A stretch of 64,000 nucleotides of DNA from Simmondsia chinensis (GCA_018398585.1 JAGTTD010000008.1:9064501-9128500), one strand, 5' to 3'; shown: positions 1-10,038, counted from the first letter of the stretch. Numbers and translations: made by a program. The notes: generated from the sequence alone by a model not told the origin.

Positions 1-361
1 AATGGTTAATTTGAGAAGTCTGTCGTTATCTTTTCTACTAACATGTATAGACAAATTCATTAGAGGATCAGTGACCAGTTTAGTGTCTTGGTTTCCTATA
101 ATATGGGGTAAGATCTTGGTTTTATCTTTGGGCCGGGTACATTTAACACACAAGTTGATTTAGAGGTCAATGGTGAAATGTTTGGGATAACGGCTAACTA
201 AAAGGTAGGGCCTCTGTCTAATTCTATGAGAGTGACTCTAATTCAGCCCTCCCTCAAATCCATGCCTAGTCACATTATGTAGTATTTTAAGCTTCTGAAG
301 TGTGCAACACATGGGATAGATTATGTAAATGTTTCTTTTGGAAAGCAAAGGATAAGATGAT

Positions 362-622
362 ATGAACATGAATGTGTGGAACGAGATCTGTAGGCCCAAG
401 GGTGCCGGTGGTCTTGGGCTTCGTAATCTAGAAGCCATTAAGCTGGCTTTCCTGTGTAAGCTAGGGTGGAGAACTATAAAAGAGGAGGATAATCTTTGGG
501 TGTGGATTGTTCGAGGTAGTTATCGCAATAAGGAGAATCGTTTGAGTTATAAAGGTAAGAAGTCAGATTCCCCAACTTGGAAGGACATTTGGTTGCCATA
601 TCAATCCTTAGCAAAGGTTTAA
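362..622 (+). pseudogene. LINE reverse transcriptase C-terminal segment
   Basis: An 86-codon open frame contains the pattern W..ICRPK.AGGLGLRN followed by KLGWR, which is the conserved stretch after the RT domain of plant non-LTR retrotransposons (proteins often labelled putative ribonuclease H). The frame is flanked by stops in all frames, so it is a fragment of a larger polyprotein. The ATG at its start is incidental. Confidence 0.7.
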
Positions 623-930
623 GATGGAAGATTCAAAAATGGTATGAATGTTTATTTTTGGATTGATCATTAGGTTGCTGATAGCCCACTTATCAACTGT
701 TTAGAGAAGGATGGAACAAAGGTAGACAATTCTCCAGAAGTAGTTGATTTTATTGTTAATGGTGAAGGGAACCTGGAGATACTTGTAAGAGTGGTCCCGC
801 AGTCAATTCTCAACCATATCTTGGGGGTCGCATTCCTAAGTCAAATTTTGAAGATATTCTATGTTGGGCCTTCACTAACAAAAGAGAATTTGGCTTCGAG
901 TTTGGTACTTGGCTAGCTCCTAATCTTGGG

Positions 931-1150
931 TGGGATGAAAGGAACGTGTGGGAGTTTGGATAGATTTGGGACCTCGACATCCCCCAAAAGATTAAGATTT
1001 TTCTTTGGCAAGCCTTGAACGATTGCTTAGCAACAAATGTCCGGCTCTGTGATTGGATCCCTGGGCTTTCCCGCTTTTAAGCCTAGTGTGATTCAAAGAA
1101 TGAAGACATCTCCCACATCATGTTGTTTTGCCAGTGAGCCATGGACATTT
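931..1150 (+). pseudogene. zf-RVT-like segment of the LINE
   Basis: Reading from 931, the translation gives WDLDIPQKIKIFLWQAL followed by a C...H...C pattern and WGA. This matches the zinc-binding region found between RT and RNase H in plant LINE ORF2 proteins (usual signature P.K...F.W....L.T, then C..C...E...H....C). In-frame stops interrupt it at about 961, 1078 and 1135. Confidence 0.55.
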
Positions 1151-1503
1151 GGGGAGCAACTGCCTCATCGCAGGTGATGGTCCCAACCATCCAGGGTCAC
1201 ATCTTTGCTGAGGAATTGAGAATGTGTAGGAGGCATAGGAATCTCTCCAAGTCTGTCATCCTTTGTTTCCATATTTAGAGGGATGGGACCAATATTATTT
1301 GTAAAGGCGTTAAATCTCATTTTGTCAAACCGGTTGTCCTAGCAAAATAGATATCTTATGAGTGGGCTGTCCGTAGTAAGTTAGAGAAAGGGATGATAAT
1401 AAGGAATGTACCTTTTAACAACACTAACGAAAGGTCGTCAAGATGGATTTCCTAGACTCAGCCTGATCAAAGTTATGAAAGGTCAATTTCGAAAGGCCTA
1501 GAC

Positions 1504-1953
1504 ATGCAAAAATGTTTGCGGGTCATTTTATTGCCTGTGGTGATGTCATTTTTTGTAGGATCGAGAAAACTTAGGGATGCATCCATTATTTTGGTTGAGG
1601 CTCCTACTGCTAGAGGTGCCTTGTTCAATGCCGTCAAGAAAGAGGCTCATAGAGTCATTCTTGAAGGAGATAATGAGCTTGTCATTATGGGTCTCAAAGG
1701 GTTATACACCATTCTTGTGGATATTGCAACCATTGTACAAGATATTCAGACCATTGGTTCTTCTCTTGATCAGATTTCTTTCAACCATATTTTCCAAGAA
1801 GCTAATAGGTCAGCTGGCCGGTTAGCTAATACCTGTTATGAGAGTGCAGGTGTATCCATTTGGGTCCATGTTCCCTTCCATGCTCCTCTTTTCATTTCGC
1901 AAGCTAAGGCCTTGGGATTCTTTCTTTTGAGAGGACGTCCTCAAGGCTCTTAG
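1504..1953 (+). pseudogene. LINE RNase H-like domain
   Basis: A 149-codon open frame shows the second half of a plant RNase H-like domain: A.A..GALFNAVKKEAHRVILEGD, then VDIATIVQDI, then ISFNHIFQEANRSAGRLA. The EGD acidic position and the HxxxEAN-x-xA..LA motif are those of this family, which removes the RNA strand after reverse transcription. The first beta-strands, carrying the first catalytic Asp, are damaged. The annotated ATG lies within the domain, so this is not an independent gene. Confidence 0.65.
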
Positions 1954-1974
1954 CTCATGTTTGACCTTTAAACA

Positions 1975-2430
1975 TAAATGCCTCTCTTCTCTCACTTCTC
2001 TCTTCTTTCTCTTCTTCTATCCCTAATTCTAAGCTTCTTACATTAAAAACCTTAACTAAATTCTCACGTTTGTTGGTGTATCTATAAATTGGTGCATTAT
2101 TTAGCACCTGTTCAGGTTCATATTGCGCGATGAACTACAATGGCTGAAGGAACTCGTAGATTAATAGTGTTCAAGAGACAGGAAGCTCGACTGGAAGAAA
2201 GCGAACACGGATTGCAACAATTGGTGGATGACATGTTCAAATAATATGAAGAACGCCAACCAGGTGACTAAACAGTGTTAAGCATCCAGTCTTTGCTATC
2301 CATTGAAAGCAAACAGAGCAAGAATATGGACTTGTTACGAGAAATGTTGGCAAACCAAAATCAAGAATCACACATAGTGCTACCTACTCCCATTCTTGAG
2401 ATGTTATTGCACGACAGTCTGTGGTAGATT
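1975..2430 (+). mobile_element. possible gypsy-type U5/leader and start of gag (scrap)
   Basis: A CT-rich leader (about 1980-2030) is followed by a short reading frame from the ATG at about 2140 beginning MAEGTR. It is rich in Lys, Glu and Gln before an in-frame TAA at about 2241. Charged openings like this are common in Ty3/gypsy gag proteins. No LTR pair, primer site or domain supports it, so this is a weak call. It could be unrelated unique sequence. Confidence 0.22.
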
Positions 2431-2440
2431 GTCTAATTTT

Positions 2441-2950
2441 ATTTTAAATAGTTAAACATTTATCAGTGTACTTAACTTTTTTTAATTATTAAAATTTCTT
2501 AAGCAAATAAAATATTTTTTATATTTAATATATTCTTTCAAAATATTTAAAATGTTTTTGAACATTTAAAACATTTTTAAAATATTTAAATAAATTATTA
2601 AATATTTAAAAATATTTTTGAATACTTCTAAAGCATGTAAAATGTTTGAAGTTTAAAAATATTTGAAATTGAGTACCTTTAATCTTCGTTAAACTAATTT
2701 TAGATATTCCTTCTTTAAAATATTATATTCGCATAATCTAATAGAACCTGACGAAGTTATAAAACGGTACATAAAAAAAGGTTTTAAAAGTTCAATAAAT
2801 CTAAAGATATTTTTAAAACTTTAAATTATATGGAAAATACATTATCAAAGTGTAAAATATCTAAACCATCCAACCGAAAAATAAAAATCTAAAAACAAAA
2901 TTTATCTACAAATAAAATAATTAAATTAACAAAATAAATATATTTTTTAT
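2441..2950. other. AT-rich non-coding stretch
   Basis: About 500 bp of very AT-rich sequence dominated by variations of AAATATTTAAAA and A/T homopolymers. No open frame or element end was recognised. It separates the retroelement scraps from the proximal flank of the zinc finger gene. Confidence 0.5.
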
Positions 2951-3695
2951 TAAGTGTATAATAAGGTCATTGGGAAAGGAGGTAGGGGGGAGCAATGTAG
3001 AGACAAAGCGCAATCCACTTTGGGGTCACAGCGTGTAATGTCCTCTTTCTCTCTTTTATCTCTCACCTGTTCTGTTTGTTCCCCTGATGATTTTGCACTT
3101 TCTTTCTCTCTTCCTCCCTTGGTATGTCCGCTTCTCTCTCTCTCTTTCTAACCTACAACAACTCAAAAATTAAAATAAAATAAAATTAAAAATTAAAAAG
3201 GAACCCAAATTCCCATTTTCGTGTGCGACACAGTGCACCAATTATTAACCAACATTGTATGTATACCCACTTTTGCTCCATTTCTTCTACTAACTATCAC
3301 ATCCACTGTGTTATTTTTTTTATTTTAATAATTTAGCTTAATTTAATGCTCAAGCTAAGCAAAAATTATCTTAATTTTATGTTATATGCTTTACTGAATT
3401 TATAGTATGATGGTTTGTTAGTATTGTTAGTAAAAAGATCGGCATCATTGAATTAATTCCATATAATTAAGAGAGCGCTTGATGATTACTACAAAGATGA
3501 CACGATCCATGAACTAAAAAATATTAAATATACGAAATTATTTGTTAAATATTTATATTGAATGATATAAAAAGATTATATTATAAAAATAATGTTGAAT
3601 TAATTATTATTGTACTTTAAAAGTGGTAAAATTTTTTACACCAAATACATAGATCTAACATTTGCATTCCTATTATTAAACCTTTTCCCATCATG

Positions 3696-3703
3696 TATAT
3701 ATA
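3696..3703 (+). promoter_or_regulatory. TATA box of the zinc finger gene
   Basis: TATATATA lies 99 bp upstream of the chosen ATG. Plant TATA boxes usually sit 25-35 bp upstream of the transcription start, which would put the start near 3728 and give a leader of about 65 nt. That leader is CT-rich, as in many plant core promoters with a pyrimidine patch. Inference from position only. Confidence 0.5.
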
Positions 3704-3738
3704 CCCCCTCCCCTCATGCACCCACTCCTCCTATGCAT

Positions 3739-3781
3739 CCTCTCTCTCTCCCTCTCTCTCTCTCTCTCCCTCTCTCTCTCT
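3739..3781 (+). repeat. CT-rich microsatellite in the 5-prime leader
   Basis: A nearly pure run of CT dinucleotides and CCT variants ends 13 bp before the ATG of the zinc finger gene. It falls in the predicted 5-prime UTR and may act as a pyrimidine patch or GAGA-type element. Its length is likely to vary between individuals. Confidence 0.8.
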
Positions 3782-3794
3782 AAATATATTTTAC

Positions 3795-4466
3795 ATGGCA
3801 GAATTAGACTATCACCAAAGTACAAAACCCACCAACAACACTACTTCTCGCTTAAAGCTCTTCGGCTTCCACGTGTCCGAATCCGAAGAGGCTGACCTCG
3901 ACTGTTCTACCGCAGCCTCCTCGGAATCCGCTGTGAGCGGCGGTGCTACCACCGCAGCCGACGGGTTCCCAGCTGCAGAGACGAGGAAGTACGAGTGCCA
4001 GTACTGCTGTCGCGAATTCGCGAACTCACAGGCGTTAGGGGGTCACCAGAATGCCCATAAAAAAGAGAGGCAGCAGCTCAAAAGAGCCCATCTTCAAGCC
4101 AGCCGGTCCGCTGCTGCGGCCGCGCGGAACCCAATAATCTCTGCCTTTGCTCCGCCGCCCAACCTCTTCCCCGCGGCTACATACCCGGTTGCGTCGCCTT
4201 CATGGATGTACATGCAAAGGCACGCGCCGCCCTTACACGTGTCACATGGGTGCGTGTTCCCTGCTGGGAGTTCTAGATCGGGTGTAGGAGGGTTAGCATA
4301 TGGCGGCGGGGGAGGGGAACAAGCGGGGATTGGAACGACGTCGTTTCAGGGTCAGCAGATGAGTGGGCCTTCGTTGAGTAGGTTTTCTAGAGGGGAAAGT
4401 GGACCGGGGTTTGATGATCCTGTGGGGGTTGATTTGCATCTTAGCCTTGCCCCGGCTGCTCCTTAA
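3795..4466 (+). CDS. single C2H2 zinc finger transcription factor, GIS/ZFP5/ZFP6 type
   Basis: This 223-residue intronless gene is the only convincing host gene in the window. One plant-type C2H2 finger spans residues 66-90: Cys68, Cys71, His84 and His88 bind zinc, with QALGGH at 79-84 and a basic KKERQQLKRAHLQ tail. An N-terminal RLKLFGFHV box (19-27) and a C-terminal DLHLSL EAR repression motif (213-218) flank low-complexity Ala-, Ser- and Gly-rich parts. This layout is that of the Arabidopsis GIS/ZFP5/ZFP6/ZFP8 group, nuclear factors that link gibberellin and cytokinin signals to trichome and root-hair formation. The ATG at 3795 is preferred over the upstream in-frame ATG at 3693, because that one lies before or within the TATA box and would encode a CT-repeat peptide. 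The gene is GC-richer than its flanks and undamaged. The exact orthologue is uncertain. Confidence 0.93.
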   Translation: MAELDYHQSTKPTNNTTSRLKLFGFHVSESEEADLDCSTAASSESAVSGGATTAADGFPAAETRKYECQYCCREFANSQALGGHQNAHKKERQQLKRAHLQASRSAAAAARNPIISAFAPPPNLFPAATYPVASPSWMYMQRHAPPLHVSHGCVFPAGSSRSGVGGLAYGGGGGEQAGIGTTSFQGQQMSGPSLSRFSRGESGPGFDDPVGVDLHLSLAPAAP

Positions 4467-5387
4467 CTATGAAATTTTACCGGCTTTGAGGGCAGATCGA
4501 TGGAGTTGGCATATATTAGTTTGACGTATAATATCAACTCAGGTACTCCATTGGGCTTACATTTATCTCTACTTTTTCATAGCTTCAAAGCGAGTTCCTT
4601 ACTCAATTCATACGTGGAGTGTTTGAAGGCTCAGCTTAACTTGACTCTTGGATGAGTGAAGAAACCAAATTTCTAAACTTTTGGTCATATGTGGGCAAGA
4701 AATGGTGAGTTCTAAGGAAGAGGATAATTTCTTTTTTATTTTTTTTTTCCTTTTTCCTTTTTTGATTGATTGAAATATTAGTTTGGAGTCTGATCTGTAA
4801 AGGTTTTTTTTTTTTTTTTTTTAATTTAGAAAACCAATTTATTTATCATTTCACTTTAGTTACTCCTCAAACTTGAATTTCTTAATTCTTGTTTTTATTT
4901 TTTCTTCTAATTGTGTGAACTAGATCCATGCATGTGGATGCGAATTCATGATGCATTTGTTTCTAGCAATTCAAAGGCCCATTATTAAAATAATAAAAAA
5001 AAAAAATCAAAGCGTATAAACTATTATAATATAAAATTTCAATACTACGCAAAAAATTCAAGTTTATTTACTCATCATTCAAAGTTATAGAATCCCAAAC
5101 ATGTAGGGCAAATACTTTTGACAAAATGAGATCACACAGGCCTACACACACATATAATGCAATGTTAGGTATAAAATTACCTTAAACTTATTTTTTGCAT
5201 TTAAATATTTAAAGAAAAGTTTGATTGTTATATAAAATAATACTTAACTAAAGTTACATTTTATAGTAAGTTTTTAGTATCTTCCATGTGAAGAGAGTAT
5301 TTTATAAGTTTGCATGTTCAAATCTATAATACTCTATCCCAATCAAATTACAATTGTTGGACTATTAAACTATTTTTGTGGGTTTCA
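4467..5387. other. 3-prime flank of the zinc finger gene, no gene seen
   Basis: AT-rich sequence with poly-T tracts near 4736-4749 and 4804-4822. It should contain the 3-prime UTR and poly(A) site of the upstream gene, but no single signal stands out. No open frame or repeat boundary was recognised. Confidence 0.4.
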
Positions 5388-5680
5388 TCAATCAACCTAA
5401 ACTTTTGAAATATTAGGTTTCTTTACATAAGAGCAGAGCCTTGTTCAAGAGAGGGCTCGAATTCTAACAGCCTGTGTTCTAAATATTAATATAATTTTTG
5501 CACAAGGTTTAAGAGGATATATGCATTATCCATACTTTAAGCCCAGAGGACATTACGTGAGGTACATGTTAGAGTATAAAATCATTCATGTGTCATCACC
5601 GATCAACTTAAATTTTTGGGATAGTTAATTCTTAATCATGTTCATTGGAGGCACTAGCTTGTTGTTATTGTTGTTGTTGT
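5388..5680 (+). mobile_element. SINE- or TRIM-like small retroelement fragment
   Basis: Two related modules lie at about 5388-5440 and 5594-5640 (both read ATCAAYYTAAA followed by TTTGRGAT/AAAT). The first is followed by AGAGCAGAGCC, and GGCTCGAATTC resembles a Pol III B box. The segment ends in a TTG-rich tail at 5661-5680. TTG tails are typical of SINEs mobilised by RTE-type LINEs, while the repeated module would fit a TRIM. No target duplication was found, so the class is open. Confidence 0.25.
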
Positions 5681-6190
5681 ATACAAATATGTAGAAATTT
5701 TTATGGTATAGTTATATTCTATATATTTTAACTTTTTATAATTGTATATTCTATGTTGTTTTATAAGGTTTCTATCCATACCCTCATGTTACAAAGAACA
5801 TGCACAATGATTTTATTTCCCCAGATGTATGCTTCAGAATATGATTATTAATTATTACTGTATTAAAAAAGCTTATTGAATACCAACATATAAATATTTA
5901 ATTTCTTTCCCTATCTAAATGACAATATAGTTGTCTGTTTGCTGCTGCCAGTTTTGTTTGCTGCCATCAAATTTATGTATAGTTCTCTAAACAGAGATGA
6001 TGACCAAGTTGCCCTTCATCAGGTCATACAAAGATGTTACCCGATTCCATTTGTGACTCTAGTAAATAATTCTACATAAAAGAGTAGAGATTAATATATA
6101 AGCTTAATGAGTTACTCCACCTAATACTAATTGGTTTTAAGATGAAATGGCTTATATATAGATCTCATGTGTACTAACTTTATGAACTGG
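5681..6190. other. intergenic, nothing recognised
   Basis: AT-rich sequence without a supported open frame, element terminus or RNA gene. Confidence 0.4.
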
Positions 6191-6194
6191 GCCT

Positions 6195-6715
6195 AAAGAC
6201 AAAGCCCGGAGAAATTTAACAAAAGGAAACACAACAACAAAACCTGTTCCTCAAAGTGCTCTGGCCAAAGCAAGGTATGGGAAGGATGGGATGTAAGCAC
6301 CTTTACCCCTTCACGTGCTATCCTAAAGGGAGGTTGTTCCCGAAGGGCCCTCAACCCTAGGAAACAGAAACAATACAATAAAGCGTGCAGGTAACAATAA
6401 GGAGACAACAATGGCATCCATGAAAACCTAAGGGTGCAGTGAACTGGCTTCCTTGAGCTCTTCTATCCTAAACCACTAAGTTGGTCATCAGTAGTTTTAA
6501 CTACCACTTAATTCTATTGAAGGTTGCCATCTCCTAATTTTAGTTTAGGTGAATGAGGTTATGTCTAATCGTATCCATTCAGCTCTTCTTTGGCTTGCCT
6601 CTATCTCTCCTCCAATCTGTAATATGAAGTTGTTAACATCTCCAATAGGGGCGGTGATCTGTCCACTCCTAACATACCCAAATCATCAAGAAGTTGCTCT
6701 CTCTACTAATTAAAT
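6195..6715 (-). mobile_element. RTE-type LINE 3-prime end
   Basis: On the - strand, 6715 to 6560 translates to a decayed L.WFGYV followed by DWRRDRGKPKKS, a stop, and MDTIRHNL. This is the C-terminal signature of plant RTE-clade RT proteins (L.WFGHV..R, then RGRGRPKKTW...I..DL). The remaining bases to 6195 are 3-prime UTR, ending near a TTGTTGTTGT stretch on the - strand as RTE elements often do. The copy is truncated 5-prime and has a Trp-to-stop change after KPKKS. The 74-codon open frame inside the UTR is incidental. Confidence 0.55.
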
Positions 6716-6719
6716 TAAA

Positions 6720-7626
6720 ATTTTCATTTTCTATTCGAACTCTTCCTAAGCATCAGAATTTTGCGTTTGGCATAGAACAAGAGAAATAAAACTTTAGTTG
6801 TGATGCAAACACCAATCTAGATTAGAAGGGAAAGATAAATTCGACGGTCTTTCTTTAATTAAATTACTAAAGTTAGGCTAATTAAAGAGAAAAACTCAAC
6901 TTGGAAGACTAAAGGTAGATTTCAAGAGACAGATAAACACTCAATTGACTGGTCAAGGGGGGGAAAAAAATCAAACTGGCTAATTACATGTCTATTTATG
7001 AACATACTCTCATACTTTCTTTCCAACTATCTTCCTATCATACTTCCAAAGCTGAAACAACCAGAAAAGGTTAAAGGGTAAACATACACTGACTAGGATT
7101 CTAGCTTATAGAAGAAGACAATGAAAACGTGCAAAATCTAAGGCAGATTCTAAAAGCAAGCTAAACTTTTAACTTCTATAAGCAAGGACTGCTGCTGCCC
7201 TTAGTATCCAAACTCTCCAATTCTTTCCACTCAAAAACTCCACTGCTTGCTAAGTCATTTGGCAAATTTATCACTGAGGTCAAATTTCGGTCTGAAATAA
7301 ATTGTTTAAAAATAATAACTCACCAACCCTCCTAGGTATGGACAATTGAATTACACTAATAGTAAGTAGAGTTTGACTTATCAGTGACCACCTGCTTCTT
7401 ACCAACCCTTGTAGCTCTTCTTGTTAAGAGTACAAGCAGGTAGACGTCTAATGAGTCTGATGACTAATTTGCCATTTGTAAGAAGAAAATAATAATTTTT
7501 GTTATAAGATGAAGAAAACGAGCTTAACTGTGAACAATTAGTTTTACCATATTCGTTCTTATGTACCTACCTTGATTTTATCTTCCAACTAAATTCTAAC
7601 ATATTTATTTATCCACTAGAAACTGA
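6720..7626. other. intergenic, nothing recognised
   Basis: Mixed AT-rich sequence with no supported gene or element. Homology to the copia leader begins at 7627. Confidence 0.4.
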
Positions 7627-7667
7627 TAAGGAAACTTAAACAAATCTAGTATGCTCTGATACCAATT
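7627..7667 (-). repeat. extra copy of the copia leader and primer site outside the 3-prime LTR
   Basis: These 41 bp match 10079-10120, the leader between the 5-prime LTR and gag of the adjacent copia, apart from one base. They include the tRNA-primer complement GCTCTGATACCAA. Leader sequence directly beyond a 3-prime LTR is not expected for a simple insertion. It suggests a former tandem copy or unequal recombination. Confidence 0.6.
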
Positions 7668-8283
7668 TGTTACGAATAAAACTTAATGCGGAAGCGTAAA
7701 CCCTGGTAGCTTGATTCGATTCAAATAATATAACTCACGCAAAATGAGAAGTAAACAAATATAGAGAAAGAAAGAACAAAATAAGAACACACAATATTTA
7801 CGTGGAAACCCCTCTACAATCGAGAGAGGAGAAAACCACGGGCGGAGATGGAGATTCTTTATTAACTAAACGGAAGAATTACAACGACACTTCCCAAACG
7901 AGATATAAGGAAGAATTACAATCACTCCCTCTGAACTCTCGTAGCACTCGAATATCTTGGAGGAATTACGAAGTCACCTCTTTTTCTTAATGGCGGCTCA
8001 CACGCTCTTTGATTGGATCTGAATGGGAGAAACTTCTCACTAAATACCGAAACCCTAAACCCTTATTTATAGAAATTAATTAGGGCTGGCGCAACAAGGC
8101 TCCCGATCTATCGGGAACACCCGATCAATCGGAACCCACCGATCGATCGGCGCTCAAAACTTCCAAAACACTCCGAATCTTTTCTTAAATCACCTGATCG
8201 ATCGGCATTCCCTCCCGATCGATCGGTGACCACACGGCAGCCCCATATAAAATAAAACAAGTAATTTGAGACATAACCTAACA
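7668..8283 (-). repeat. 3-prime LTR of the deleted copia
   Basis: A 616-bp LTR, bounded inside by the purine tract whose complement is at 8284-8300. It has a TATA-like CTATAAATAAG on the - strand near 8067-8077. Five versions of a 12-bp palindrome, CCGATCGATCGG, lie in U3 at 8103, 8121, 8139, 8194 and 8215. The other LTR has three copies and lacks about 37 bp here. Confidence 0.88.
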
Positions 8284-8300
8284 AATCTCCACCTTGGCTC
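8284..8300 (-). promoter_or_regulatory. polypurine tract of the deleted copia
   Basis: On the - strand GAGCCAAGGTGGAGATT directly precedes the TGTTAGG start of the 3-prime LTR. This is the position and composition of the plus-strand primer. Confidence 0.7.
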
Positions 8301-8358
8301 AAATTACATACATAAAAGAATTTCCTCCACCTTCTCCACAAAACCCCCACACACGGGG

Positions 8359-9183
8359 TTAACACAACGAAGTACGAAACCTAACCGTGCGAAGCTTGAA
8401 CTTCCTGTTAGGTAGAAACTGAGTGAACATAGCTGAGAGGTTATCAGCAATGCCAATCTTCTTCTCTGAATTAGCTTTTGACACATCAACAGAAACAGCC
8501 ACCCGCTGCTGAAATGTGTTACTGAACTGAACTCCCTTTGACTTACTCACCAGACCTGAATCACAAACAACTGATGACATCTTCTGTGGAGATAACAATA
8601 ATGAAGACTCACCAAACGTGACACGTCTCGTCAGGAATTGTTTGAAGAGAAAATCTTTCTGCTTCACATAAAGCCCTTGTTCACATACCAGCAGTCCTCT
8701 GGACTGACCACACAAAGAGCCCCTTACATTGTGCTCAGACAGACACCTATCACCTGAACGATCTAATTTCAAACGTCCTAAATTTGTGATCTCTGGTTCT
8801 GTCAACAACAAGGATGATGAAGATACTACAACAGATCTAACAAATGTGGAACCGACAAGTTCATACAACGTACCTGACCTTCTTCCCTTCATAACTGTCA
8901 ATGCACCCTTAACTACCTTTAAAACTCCACCTTCAGCCGTGTACCTGTACCCTTTAGATTCAAGAGTACCCAAAGAGATGAGATTTTTCTTCAAATCAGG
9001 AACATGACGAACATCGCCCAAAACCCTGATAGTGCCATCGAACATCCTAAAACGAATTGTTCCTATACCCAGAACTTTGCACGGATTATCATTACCCATC
9101 AAAGCAACTCCACCTCGAACAGACTCGTGTGTGGAAAACCAATCCCGGTTGGGACAGACATGATAGGAGCAACCCGAATCCAA
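8359..9183 (-). pseudogene. copia protease and deleted pol, open chimeric frame
   Basis: A 274-residue frame begins with the protease active site DSGCSYHVCPNRDWF and the downstream DVRHVPDLKKNLISLGTL motif. It then shows a damaged GAG-pre-integrase stretch (SLCGQSRGLLVCEQ). It next passes without stops into sequence not recognised as integrase, and ends with KIGIADNLSAMFTQFLP, the end of RNase H (usual form DNP.DMFTK.LP). Integrase and RT are therefore deleted while the frame stays open. It continues from gag in the same frame, broken only by a TGA at 9187-9189 where the related copy has TGG. The first codon is TTG, so it was translated as part of gag-pol. Confidence 0.7.
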
Positions 9184-9186
9184 AAA

Positions 9187-10038
9187 TCAACTATCTTTCA
9201 AGTTGAACTGAGGTTCAGATACGGACAAAAGAAAATCTTCATTCTCACCACTAACAACACTAGTTGCCATGGATCTCTGGTCAGACCTGTTATCTGCTTC
9301 TAATTTTCTCTTAAGCTTGTAACAGTCTTTCTTAATGTGCCATTTCTTATGACAGTAGTTACAGGTTAGGTCTTGATACCTAGACTTAGACTTGTTTCCA
9401 CTATGATCAAACTCAGTTCTCCCCCTCACAAATAAACCACTAGCTGAGTTATAAACAGAATCAGATAATCTCCTATCTACTCATTCTTTACTCAGTAGGT
9501 TTATTTTAACTTCATCAACAGATATGGTTTGTCTACCCCCATAAATCATGCTTTCGACAAAACCCTTATATGAAGTAGAGAGAGAACATAACAACAACAT
9601 TGCCTGATCTTCATCCTTAGGAACATCATCCAATTCTTTCAAATCTTGAATAATTGAATTAAATTCATTGACGTGGTTCTTAAGTGACGTACCTTCTGAC
9701 ATACGAAACGTGAATAACCGGCGCTTAACTGGGAGTTTGTTGGAGACAGACTTGAAACAGAACATATCCTGCAATTTCTCCCACAACTCCTTAGCGGTCT
9801 TCACTTCCAGATCTTCGATCAAAACATCATCGGTAAAACAAATCCGAATTGTTGTGGGCACCTTCTCATCCAACTCCTTCCAGTGTGCTTCTGTAAGATT
9901 CTTTGATTTCTTCTCTTTCCCATCTAAAGCTTTCTTCAAGCCATTCTGAGTCAAGAGGCCCTTAACGCGAACCTGCCCTAAGCTGAAGCTCCCTTGACCA
10001 CCAAACTTCTCAATTTCGAATCTAATTGCGGACGTCAT
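9187..10038 (-). pseudogene. copia gag (Tnt1-94 type) with one in-frame TGA
   Basis: The ATG at 10038 opens a frame beginning MTSAIRFEIEKFGGQGSF, as in Tnt1-type gag. A central part follows with LWEKLQDMF and then FNSIIQDLKELDDVPKDEDQ. A TGA at 9481-9483 interrupts it where the related copy has CGG (Arg). After it the frame continues to a CCHC knuckle, CNYCHKKWHIKKDC. Gag packages the RNA. The usual Gly of the knuckle is Trp here. Both in-frame stops in gag-pol are TGA, as expected from C-to-T decay at methylated sites. Confidence 0.75.

Larger units (their letters stand above)
1..1953 (+). mobile_element. LINE-L1-type retrotransposon relic (3-prime part of ORF2)
   Basis: Three pieces in the order expected for a plant L1-type ORF2 lie on the + strand: the segment after the RT core, a zf-RVT-like segment and an RNase H-like domain. 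They are separated by stops and frameshifts. The RT catalytic core would lie upstream, outside the window. No poly(A) tail or target duplication was identified at the 3-prime end, so the right boundary is set at the last recognisable codon. Such elements copy themselves by target-primed reverse transcription; this copy cannot. Confidence 0.7.

Noticed and set aside
2954..3151. 65-codon open frame upstream of the zinc finger gene
   Set aside because: Composition follows CT-rich sequence and it shows no domain or conserved start context.
3693..3794. N-terminal extension of the zinc finger protein from the ATG at 3693
   Set aside because: This ATG overlaps the predicted TATA region and the extension only translates CT repeats. 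The conserved family start fits the ATG at 3795.
6193..6417. 74-codon open frame on the - strand
   Set aside because: It lies in the 3-prime UTR of the RTE relic and has no family resemblance.
7651..7667. Primer binding site marking a second full copia to the left
   Set aside because: Only 41 bp of leader remain. No gag or further LTR follows to the left.
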